From contig JAMXBD010002218.1 in assembly GCA_024138025.1 (NCBI GenBank), positions 124,001 through 188,000 of the forward strand: a stretch of 64,000 nucleotides of DNA, given 5' to 3'. Source of the DNA: Combretum micranthum (Eukaryota > Streptophyta > Magnoliopsida > Myrtales > Combretaceae). A program made the position numbers and the translations under genes. Numbering within the stretch: the first letter of the stretch is position 1; each line of letters starts with the position of its first letter. The notes below the pieces were generated by a model. The model had not been told where the DNA came from. It saw only the letters and a program-made list of their open reading frames with translations, and made no database searches. This document shows, one piece after another, positions 11,831-22,261 of the stretch.

Positions 11831-12586
11831 AGGGTTGCAGACGAGCCGATCGATTCACAAACTGCTAGTGTTCGGATCGTTGCAGGCCCGACTCAACTTG
11901 TTTAGCTAAATGAGCTGGGCTTAAGCTTGTCTTTGAGGTCATGAGCCAGCTCACGAATAGGCTCGTTAAAGGCTCGCGAGTTAAGCTTGTAAACAAACTC
12001 ATTAATGCTAATTTTTTAGCCAAATTTCTTCATTTATGGCCTCAAATAAGCATTTTTAATATTTTTTGAAAGTTTTATTTTACTTATAACTTTTCATAGG
12101 AGTATCGGTTTTGCACGCCGTTTGTGGCGTTTTACTAGTCTTTATGTGTACTTCATTTTAAATCTTTTATTTTAGCAATTTTGGTTTTATTTTTGGCAGC
12201 TTTCAAGCTGGCCTATAATTGTATGCCTTAGGGCAAAGAGAGAACACTTATCATCTTTTTAGAGATGTTGTTGCTCTTTTTCCAAATTTTGAATTTTTGC
12301 ATAAAGTTTCGATTTTTGATGGCATTAGCCTAAGTATTTCTAGAGTATATAGGCTACTAAAGATCACTATTCCAGAAATTCTTAGAATCAATGAAATTTG
12401 TGGTATTTTCAAATTATCCCTCTGCATCATAAACAAATCGAGCTTAAGCTCATTTATCTAAGTTTAGGGCCTGCACATTTCAGGCTTGTTAAGAGCCCGA
12501 CTCGGCTCTATCTTGTTAAGAATTTAAACGGGCCAAGTCAAGCCAAGCCTATGAAAGCTCAGCTTAATCATGCTCGTTTGCACCCC
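11831..12586. mobile_element. Non-autonomous hAT-like element, 756 bp
   Basis: The left end AGGGTTGCAGACGAGC and the right end GCTCGTTTGCACCCC are inverted repeats with few mismatches. The flanks TTGTTGAT (11823-11830) and TTGTTGTT (12587-12594) form a 7-of-8 match target duplication typical of hAT transposons. The ends are rich in GAGCTCGGCTC-type subrepeats. Short reading frames inside show no transposase. It lies between the EGF exon and the kinase remnant on the same strand and lengthens that former intron. Confidence 0.8.
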
Positions 12587-13283
12587 TTGTTGTTGTATAT
12601 CCTTTTGTTCTTTCACTATGTATTCTAACACCCATATGCATGCTCTTTCCATTTCCGCCCATGTTCTCAATGATAGTGGCACTAATAGATATCGCGTAGC
12701 TTGATTGTAGGAAAAAAATAGTTCATATTATTAAAGACAACCCTTTTAGAAGAAATTTGCATAAATTTCGTTTATTAATTAAACATATGAACACATTTTG
12801 CATTTATAGCATATTGTCTATATTATTTCCTCTAAACATACATCTTTTTTGGCAAATTCAATTGTTCAAGATTTGAAAACTGTGTTTTTGCTATTTTAGG
12901 AAATTTTTAATAATATCATAACTCTTAATAGAGAATTTCATTTTTTATGTGTCATTTATGATATTTTATTGATCCTTTTAATTATTTTATGTATGTCTGC
13001 TTTTTAGGAACTTTCCTTTTTTTTGGTGAAATTTGAGTTTAATCATATATTTTCTATGCCTTAGGGCAATGGACTTTATCAAATTGATCATTAAATTGAA
13101 TTACAAAGTTGTATTGCTGCTCTTTTTCTCAAAAATTGTGAATTATCTTACAAATTTCCAGTTTCGGATGCCTATATTATATAGGTACTCATACCATTAA
13201 TAGACATATAGAAGATTGCTTTTTGGTTAAAGAACATAATTATATATATACATAAACAATCTGGAGGTCTTTTTAGAATTAAT
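12587..13283. other. No gene recognised
   Basis: Contains a second GCCTTAGGGCAA stretch (about 13057-13069) like that at 12220-12232 within the hAT element, and a repeated GACTTTA.CAAATTGATCA (11722, 13072). This suggests further fragments of the same repeat. No coding sequence could be supported. Confidence 0.35.
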
Positions 13284-13845
13284 GAGGATTCTAGGGTTGA
13301 TTCAAGTTTTGATAATGATGAGAAAGAAGTACCAAGGGTATTTTAAGGACAAGATGAATCCTCCACACCACATCTTGAAAATCTTATTTCTAAGATTATG
13401 GAAGAAAAGTATGAATAATTCAAACTAGATCTGAAGTGCTATATCTCGATGGAATTAAAGAATTTTCACCCCAGCTCATGGATCACCATCTCAAAAAGCC
13501 TATAAGCCTACCTTCTATTCTATTCCACCCAGTAGACCCTCTCCTCAAGAAGAAGAACTGTTTCTAGAAGTTGTATCACCAGAAACATCTGAGACTAGTT
13601 TTTGTTCTATCACCAAGAAGCCATATGAGCCAACTCCTAATCACCTCAGTCTTGTTCCTTTCATTCGTCTTGATGTTCTTCAAAATCCCCAGAAGTATAC
13701 TTCACTTGAACCCTTAAGTCTATAAGTTGTTCAATCTTTGATGTCCTTTATCTCTACATTTGCAACATCACCGTTTCCTCAAAACTATCGAAGACGTCAA
13801 AAAATGGCTGCAAGAAAATTCACCAAAGGATCCAAAAAGAAATAA
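13284..13845 (+). pseudogene. Degenerate ORF of unknown function upstream of a Sirevirus-like LTR
   Basis: One plus-strand frame reads EDSRVDSSFDNDEKEVPRVF, a stop, then ENLISKIMEEKYE and a stop. After a one-base slip near 13493 it continues AYKPTFYSIPPSRPSPQEEE, ITKKPYEPTPNHLSLVPFIR and, after one more stop, FPQNYRRRQKMAARKFTKGS with a Lys-rich end at 13845. Codon-like composition and long stop-poor runs support former coding. The product would have an acidic N-terminus, a Pro-rich middle and a strongly basic C-terminus. Its place just before a polypurine tract and LTR is where Sireviruses carry their extra env-like or spacer ORF, so retroelement origin is my inference. I do not recognise a domain. 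No reverse transcriptase precedes it. Confidence 0.5.
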
Positions 13846-14106
13846 TGATTTTTTAGTTTTCTTTTGAAATACATCAGACCTGTGATTTAATGAAAGATTG
13901 AATCTGTGTTGTAATGAACTATTTGGATTGAGATGCTTCTTTACCTTTTATTGAAATCTTAATGTTTTAGTCATTTTATTGCATGTTTTGCTAATAATAA
14001 AAAGGAGGAGATAGCTAGTATGATGAGATATGTGATAATCTGAAGTGCTGGTTATCAATATAATGTTTTTCGCTTTTAATTTTTAATTTATTTATTTTGA
14101 GAACGG

Positions 14107-14169
14107 TTTTGTTATCATAAAAAAGGAAGAGAATGTTATTCTCTAAAGAAAGTTTTGATGATAACAAAA
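14107..14169 (+). other. Sirevirus-type 12-bp inverted repeat flanking a polypurine tract
   Basis: TTTTGTTATCAT (14107-14118) is perfectly inverted as ATGATAACAAAA (14158-14169). Between them lie the purine tract AAAAAAGGAAGAGA (14119-14132) and the start of the LTR, TGTTATTCTC. The polypurine tract primes plus-strand DNA synthesis. A conserved inverted repeat at this spot is known for Sirevirus-type Copia elements. Confidence 0.7.
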
Positions 14170-15462
14170 TAAGTAAAAGAGAACTAATTAAATTATTAAG
14201 TATGCATATTTTGAATGAAAAAAGATACAATGATGAATAGTATCATATACCCAGAGGCTTATCTAGAATGATCAATGTTTAGTGAATTTATTATAAAAAA
14301 GTACAACCCTGAGGGAACTCCAAGACTATGCTAGAAGAACAAGATAAGTTTAATTCAACTCAGAGGATACTTCAAAGGTAGAAGTGTTCATTATTTGCAA
14401 AAACAACTTTAAACATAGGATGATCAAAGCCCTATTCAAATTAAGTGTCAAAGAATTCCAAGAACTAGCTCTAAACAATGAATACATTTAGGTAATATAT
14501 TCATATGTTCCACTAAGTTGGATTACAATCTAAGGGATTAAATCAAGATGAACAATATCATTTTAGTTTATTCTTCATAAGGAATGCTTATATAGTGAGT
14601 TCCACAAATTTGATTATTTAATGTTACAAATGTTATATCAATATTGTGAAGACATTAACTATCTTAGATATTTAGATCAATAATGCACGTGAGGATTTGA
14701 AATTTGGATCAAGTTACCATTCAAAAGCTTGTAGATAAACATTACTTGAACTTTCCTATTTTATGGGATGCAATGAAGTCTGTTAAGTTGAGGCCTAGAC
14801 AATCTTTTTCACAATAAATGTAGGACGATTTCTAAAGATAACATCAAGCAATTGGGGATAAATATTAAGCATATTTTGAGGATAAATATCAAGCAACAAG
14901 CATCCGTTAATATGATCATATCCAGTTTTCAACGTCTTTCATTTTCAAATCCTTTTCTAGATATTAACCAAGAAGATACTCAAGATGTCAAATCGTGATA
15001 CTCAAGGAGAAGCTTATTCAATGTCCTACGACAGATTTTTGAACTTTGAAGATAGAAGATATATATTCAGAGCATTCAAAAAAAAAAAAAAGAACAAGAA
15101 TACGCTGCAAAAATACTCTCTTTATCACATGAATTTTCCAACTGATTTTATGCAATCAATTTTCCTTGCTGCAAATTATTTTGATCTTTCTTTCTTTCTT
15201 ACTTGATTAATGGATGAACAATAGTGTGTCCTTCCTTTGATTTGTTTAGTAAGTAGAATCTCTATGGTTAGTGTTAGCTAAGTTGAAGCTAGGAAGGCTG
15301 AGTAGAGTTGAATTGTGAATTACATGTAAATAAGTTTTGATTGTATTAGTGGAACGTACTCATGTGGATTACGGGGTCCTTAGCTTAGAGCTGGAAGAGT
15401 GGGCTAAGAATGTCCTGCAAATTTTATTTCATTTGCTTGCTTAACTTGTTCTCAGATTTCCA
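14134..15462 (+). mobile_element. 3' LTR of a 5'-truncated Sirevirus-like Copia element
   Basis: The LTR begins TGTTATTCTCTAAAGAAAG directly after the polypurine tract and ends near CTCAGATTTCCA, giving TG...CA ends and about 1.33 kb. Its opening aligns with the minus-strand opening of solo LTR D (57103 downwards: TGTTGGTTTCTC, then GATTTTGATGACAACAAAAA). Features such as GGATTACGGGGTCC before the end fit LTRs of this group. The element's gag, pol and 5' LTR are missing. The right end is less certain than the left. Confidence 0.65.
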
Positions 15463-16335
15463 AAAAAAGGGGATTTTTTTTTAATTTAAAAGGCTAGAAT
15501 TCAAGTTTTTAGTTATAATCAATTCAATTCCCTTCCTGATTATAAAAGTAGGACCAGCATGTGTAACAATTGTGAACTATAGATGGAATTTATTAAGTTA
15601 TAGAAGTCTTATAATAGATATAAGTACTCGAGCTACTTCTATTAATCCCTTGAGTAGTTTTTGCTATTCAAGACCCCCAAATTCCATGAAATATTGTTCG
15701 GAGTGTGACTACTCCATTGTTGTTTATTTCACTTAAATTTAAGATATAATTTAAGGATTATTGCATTGCATTAAGTTAGGGATGTGTGATTACTGTGTGT
15801 GTGGCTGTATGACTATCGTACTGAGCTTTAGCTCACTTTTTCCTTCTCTTTCAGATGTTTATAACTTAGATGATGATTCTTATGACCACTCAGGGTATGG
15901 CAGGGACTTTGAAGAGTTTCTAAATGAGTGGGACGATTAGGATCCTTGGATATATAATGTTATATTTTAACTAAGACTTCATTTTCTTTATCAAACTTGC
16001 ATATTGTTGAAGGCTTATCTAAAAGCCTATGGTTTGTAAATTAAATATATCAACTTATTTTATGTTTTTGTAGAAATTAGAAACTCCAATGCTTTTGAAG
16101 TACAAATGGTTGGTACTAAGTAGTATATATGTATGAAGATATACTCTTAAGAGTAACTTTTGAAAAATGGTTTGTAAAAGTATATTTTTGATGTATACTC
16201 ATTTGTTTCCTAAATTTAATTTTGTTAGCAAACAACTGAATAAATAATATCTTTTTAGATAGCCTTGTGTGCAATGGTTAAGTATTATGCTTGGCTAAGC
16301 TAGGCATGTCTTAAACCCTAATTCGGGGCATGACA
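15463..16335 (+). mobile_element. Gypsy-type LTR fragment (LTR F), 3' part
   Basis: The stretch is colinear with the minus strand of solo LTR B (about 49300 down to 48950): TAGATATAAGTACTCGAGCT and CATGAAATATTGTTCGGAGT in F correspond to AGATATAGGTAGTCGAATTG and CCCTATTTGTTCCGAGTT in B. It ends TTCGGGGCATGACA, a usual plant Gypsy LTR terminus. Its left boundary is taken as the end of the neighbouring LTR and is uncertain. It cuts directly into the WAK kinase remnant, which resumes at 16336. Confidence 0.65.
15855..15940 (+). other. Short acidic terminal exon inside LTR F
   Basis: The pyrimidine-rich acceptor TTCTCTTTCAG is followed by a frame ending YDHSGYGRDFEEFLNEWDD and a stop. LTR B holds a matching exon on the minus strand at 49060-48978. 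Function unknown; it may be a spliced end of an LTR-borne transcript. Confidence 0.5.
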
Positions 16336-17034
16336 TATGTCTTAGATATCTCACTTACATATTGCTGTAGAAATTGCTGGGGCACTTTCCTACCTACATA
16401 GTGATGCTATTACTCAAATTATACATGGAGATATCAAGACTACTAATAGACTTTTGGATGATAATCTTACAACTAAAGTTTCTAATTTGGAGCTTTAAAG
16501 TTAGTTGCCATTGATCAAACACAAGTTTCCATGATAGTATAAGGAACACTTAGTTATTTGGATCTTGAATACTTAAACGGATGGAACTGACTGATAACAG
16601 TGATGTTTATAGCTTTGGTGTTGTCCTTGCTGAGTTATTGATCGGAATGGAAGCCATTTCCTTTGTAAGACCAAAAAGAAAAGAGCTCGTCAATGTACTT
16701 TTTTTTCAAAACTTAAAGAGGTAAAGTTGCTTGAAATTATTGAAAAAAGAATTTTTCATGATGAATTTGATGATGAAATAATATAAGTTGCAAAGCTAAC
16801 AATTCGGTGTCTTCAAATGAACGAGAAAGACCATCCATGAAAGAGGTATCGATGGATTTAGAGGGACTCATTAGGGTAACGGAGTAGCATCCATGGGTAG
16901 AAATCAATTGTGATGAGATGAAATACTTGTTGATCGGATGAGTTAATGAATATAGTGAGATTACTACAGGCAACTCAATTACATATGATGGCATAAAAAA
17001 TGAAGTGGTATTACAGATTGGAAATGGGAGATGA
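16336..17034 (+). pseudogene. WAK-like kinase domain, C-terminal part, decayed
   Basis: The remnant starts abruptly after LTR F with [20 protein letters not shown], the helix before the catalytic loop. The loop reads [20 protein letters not shown] (HRD changed to HGD) and the Mg-binding DFG is lost (SNLEL then stop). Frame slips follow through the activation segment. Readable again are LLEIIEKRIFHDEFDDEI, RERPSMKEVSMDLEGLIRV, HPWVEINCDEMKYLL and a tail ending QIGNGR with stop TGA at 17032-17034, all WAK signatures. The N-lobe with the ATP loop and Lys is missing. It could be the 3' end of the gene whose EGF exon is at 10808, separated by the hAT and LTR insertions. Not a working kinase. Confidence 0.88.
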
Positions 17035-19534
17035 AGGTGTGCATTACTTATTTAAAAAAAAAAAATCTCATGCTTTGTTGATAGTCGTATTGTAATGTCA
17101 TCCTTACCTTTGGATTCTTATTTGCCATATGTTTCTTTTATGTTGACAAATTATATGTGATTGGTTGTTTAGTAACTTTCATCTTTGTTTCTTTTTTGTT
17201 GTAAACTCAATAAAACAATGTTATTTGTCGCGTATAATGTTTTCCCAAGTCGTAAACCATATTACCAATAATTTCAAAATGGTTATGTTGGGTGAGGAAT
17301 TCGATGCATTGATATTTTGTTCTTTAATTATGGATGTTGGTACTACATTCCTATTAATGTGACACAACTTAGGGGAAGGATTTGCATTTACAATCTCTTT
17401 TATATGATATATAAATCAACTAGAAATTCTTGAAACATGAAACATATTATTAGTGATATTATCTCAAAGTGTTGGTCTATTTATTTATTATTTTGTAGAT
17501 ACTAGACAAGACTTCTTTATTATACATTACTACCGATAACATTTCCATCTAGCTGGAGATGTCATAGCATACAAATATGTTAAAAAATAGTAAAAGGATC
17601 ATTTGATTTTGGTCCTCTCAAACCGCTTGAATTTCTAAATCATTATTTAAAAATGTTAAAAGTTTTAAACTATCTTGTGACATCATTTTGGTGTCATCTT
17701 CTTTCTTATAACTTTAACTATTGATTGCATATGATAGAATCAAAAGGAGATAAATTGATGAAAATTTAGAAAATATAAATAGAGTGAGTCTAAATCAATC
17801 CCTTTAGTTAGTTTTTCAATATGTGTATTATGTTTTCTAGCATGCACTTGAATTCAATCCTTTTAAGATATATAGTAAGAATCAAGTTGTTAAATTTTCA
17901 TTGCAACTTTTATTTGGGTTTAGGTCTACTATGCTTATATAAAAGATCACCTAATGCCTCAAATGTATGAGTTTTAAGATTAAATATCTTTGGAATGGTA
18001 TAAAGAGTGGAAACATATGGAGATTGATAATGGCTTTTGATGACACTTTTTGTAATTTATAGGACATATGTTACCACAACGTGATAAAAGAAAAATACCA
18101 AATTAGAATATTAGACTAAAAAGTACACAAATAAAATCATATTATGGAAGTTATAAGTGTTAAGACTTATATATACCTTTTTAAATTACTAAGACTCAAT
18201 ATATAAACAATGTAACTTCTCATGGCCTTTTTCCATCAGCTATGAAGTAATTATTACACATATGTTAATGGTTATGTAATAAGAAGTACCTAAGTACATA
18301 TCGAGATAATTACATACCACAAAGAATAATATAATGAGTAATATATGAAAACTTAAATGTAAAATAAATGTTTATTCAAAATAGCAATAATCTATCTTAC
18401 CCAAGATAACCACTATGATTGTAGTGGTAATACGCAAATCCTTGGCATAACCATGGTTAACACATTAAAGTAAAAAAAAAAAAAAAAGACAATAAGGGTA
18501 TAAGCACTCAAACAAACTCGATGTGTAAAAGAAAACATCGATTGTAAGTTATTGTCACAACACATGGATACACAGACAATTATATATAAATACATATATT
18601 TTTTGTCTTTTTAATGATGGAAAATTTAATAATGACTTTGTTTATTGAAATGTTAGGAGCATCCAAGTTTAGTTCTTTAATGGCAAGAAGGATGGAACTA
18701 GCTATAGCTTAAATAATACACCAATATCGTAGGTTTTTTTTTAATATTTTTTCTTAACAAATAAAATAAAATTTCTCTTTAGCTTATTTTATTAATTTAC
18801 TTATTTATTTTACATAACTAAGTTCAATGAGTGAAAAGTATGAACTAAAATTATGGATTATCTAACAATGGGACGATGTCTCCAGACCAAAGTTGGAACC
18901 TCAATTGAAATTTTCATTTTGTTATTTTCTTGAAGCATATTGTTTCTTTTCTCAAGATAATGTTTGATACTAATAGAATAATGTTTTTATCTTAGTGATA
19001 TTTTATGTTTAAGGTTTGAGAGTAAATTAATTATTAGAACAAGTTTTCATTAAGTGATTATTATTTGTCTTAGGTAAAATAAACGAATAGCTTATGAATT
19101 TTTTGCACATAAAAATATTGTTTGTACTTTTTAGCACTTAAAAATTCAATAAAATATGTTTATAAATATGATCATTAATAAATATCTATTTATCATTTTT
19201 TTTATTTTTACTAAAATAAATATGTGCCGAATATTATAAAAGAGTTTTCTGTGTACCTAATATATATGGTCATTTAAATTTGTATTTATCATTTTCCAAT
19301 TGAATTGCCGCACATCCAAAGAAGGGAATGAGTTTTCCGTTACTAAGGGTGGGAAATTTACTTAAACAAAGCATAACGGCGATCTGGAGACCGGCTTAAA
19401 GAAGTTTGTTCCAAAACAAAATGTGTCACGTGTCGCGTTCCTACTGCTGGGGACTGCATGAGACGGATTTGCTGGTTTGGCAAATTTTTTTTCCAGACGT
19501 ATATATTGTGCCTCATTTGCTTACATCAGATAAG
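17035..19534. other. No gene recognised
   Basis: AT-rich flank downstream of the kinase remnant with poly-A/T runs. A CACGTG G-box-like site is near 19428-19433 and the stretch 19300-19530 is slightly more GC-rich, but no exon could be supported on either strand. Confidence 0.4.
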
Positions 19535-21425
19535 ATGGACATACGTGGCAAGCTTTTATTGGTTAAACACAGGAATAATTGGTCCACATAGAATACTTGA
19601 ATCATGGAATCATAAGAATAATGACCATCAACATGCCAGATTTGCACAGTGACCATGAAGTTTGACCGTAATTTTATTTATTTATTTTTTTTTCCATTAC
19701 AATTAGGAGAAATTTAAACCTAAGACATCTGGCATAAGAGATCAAATAAAATGCTTGAGATAATTTTTTTTTGCATATAAGAGATAATGAATGAATTATG
19801 GTAAAAATAAACATAAATAGAAACCAAAATGTGTAAATTTGTGCATATTTGGAGAGACTTTTTTTCTTCAAAATTATGACTTTTATCAGAAAATTATCAC
19901 ACTTGCTAAGCTTTTTCTTCTTTTTTTTTTTCCTCCATGTTAACCTAGTGTTAGATTAGTTTCATTACCATCAATCTTGTAAGTAGATGAATTATGTTGA
20001 AATCCTTCTTTCCCATTGTAATTAAAAAAAAAAAGAAAGAAAAACCTTAATATATGCTCATTATATGCAAAAATTAAATAATAGCTATAAAAATTTAGTA
20101 GCAGTTTATCAATAATTACAACAAACGTCAATTTATGTTAGCAAATTGGCTCTTATCGTCTTTTGCAAAAATATTTATTGGATGATTTTGATATTTAGAA
20201 CAATAAGATTACTTTACAAGTTTTGTAATGCAGAAATATAATACAAAATTGCGTTGTTGCTCTCTGTACGTATTGGTATTCTGTATCTTAATTGTGGTTT
20301 TTAACATTCATTTTAAAAACTATACCTGATGCTATTGTATACACTTTTATTGATTTCTAGTAAAGGGAAAAAAAAAAAGATAAATAAAAGTTCTATAGTT
20401 GATTAATTAAAACATACTTGCTATATTAAGAAAATATTAATTTGGGCAGAAAAAAAAAGGACCAATTGTATTAAGAACATGGAGACCGGGTCGTCAAATT
20501 CCATCCATCTACAAGGTGGAATTCTATTGGCGACGTGGCAAAATTCTTTCCGCTTTTTTCCCCCAATAAGACCTGCGACCTGATGTTGGTTGATGGGGAC
20601 TAAGCTGTTTATACATAATAGCATAATTTTGAATCTTCAATACATTACTAGCAGACAACTTATCAGTTTTCTTCGGATATTTCCCTTCATTTGCATGGTG
20701 GAATTTTCTTCGGACTTCCTACGTTGACATCAAATAACCTTTTTTATTATGGCTTATACATCAAAAAAGATCATATGGATTGTGATTTGGTAATTTGATC
20801 TAACGTTCGTTGCCGTTGGTTAAACTCTAAAAATATATTCAACTCCTTTTTATTTAAAAAATTTATAATTTCATAGAATCATAATAGTGTTGTCAAATTT
20901 CTTTTTCAAAAGGTTACGCAAATATGTGTAATAAAAAAACAAATCTTGTTCGATATTTACTAGAGGAATTTAATACTTGATAACTCCTCGATTTGTATTA
21001 CATATTATTGTCAGTGCAATTTGATACTTGATAATTCCTCTAATTATCGCACGATATGTTTATTGTTATTAGTAAAATTTGTTACTTGATAGTTTATCTA
21101 TCTATTACAAGTGTATTCCAAATAATTGGAATTGTTTGCTCCTCTCCATACACTTCTGTCCAAAATCATCATTTAGGTGTTAGTTTATGTGATTCACACC
21201 ATACGTATATGATCACTTTATTTGGATCCGCACAATTACACACATTTGCCTGAAGACTCGATCAACACGCTTGACTTGTGCAAATTCTGTGACCCATAAG
21301 ACGTTTACTTGGAAAAATTCTTTTGTACATAACAGGCGATGATATAATTAATGGTAGAAGCAAAACCTAATTGCAAATAAAATGTGTAAATTAATCTGTG
21401 CCTATTTCAAACCTTCGTTTTGAAA
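19535..21425 (+). repeat. Duplicated non-coding block S2, paralogous to S1
   Basis: Matches S1 in three ordered sub-blocks and lacks the hAT element, so it provides the empty site for that insertion (near 20270). The part 20820-21180 also has a minus-strand relative at 35130-34840 (S3), with shared GGAATTTAATACTTGATA and CAAGTGTATTCCAAATAATT-like stretches. The stretch 20470-20620 resembles the GTTGGTTGATGGGACT part of blocks P1 and S1. No coding capacity. Confidence 0.7.
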
Positions 21426-22261
21426 ACACGCTAAGCTTTTTCCTTTTCTTTATTTTTTCTCACCTTCCATAAGAAAATAAAATAATGGAAATGCAATAAG
21501 AGTGGCAATTTAGTTTTTACTGAGTTTTCTATGCAAAACTGTTCTCATTTCATTCCAATTACTTATACATTAAGATTACTTTTTGAAAAATGCAATATAT
21601 TATAAATATTTAAACCATTTCCATACCAATAGTAAAATTTTATTTCCTATTCACAATATTAATTAAAAACACAAATAATAAATGTATTTGAAAACATGTG
21701 TTGTTAGGGTTATATAGTTTTTTTTTTTTTTTTTATCAAAATGGTCTTTTCTTTTTATAGAATCTAAGACTTATATGTATTTTGAATATGTTGTAATCCT
21801 ACACTCCTAACATTACAACTAAACATGGATATATTTGTGCATAAATAAATGCAAAACTCTAGAAATTATTTTAATAAATGGGCTAAAAACATTTATTCTT
21901 AGACTCAATATTATTCAAATTTAAAAGTTTATTTTACATTTTTTTTTCTTAAAGTAATATTAGTTTTTATATATCATGGTTTTTAGTTCTTGAGGAACCC
22001 AAAACCGGTAGTTCCCTTGAACTGGAGCAAGCTAGCCCATGATTTTTTTTTGTGAATCAAGCCGGACTCTGGTCATACCAGCTGTAGATACTCAATAAAA
22101 ACAAAATTACTGTTGTTGATCCGAAATTTGTAGTGGCAATTGCTATAAAATCACCCCTAATTTGAAGTTGCTATTATCCCAATTACTTGTAATAATATAT
22201 ACTCCTATCAAACTAATTTTACGGGAAAAAAAATATACATATATATTAATATGTATTCCAA
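21426..22261. other. No gene recognised
   Basis: AT-rich spacer with a long T run near 21718-21734. Nothing on either strand resembles an exon or transposon end that I can define. Confidence 0.4.
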
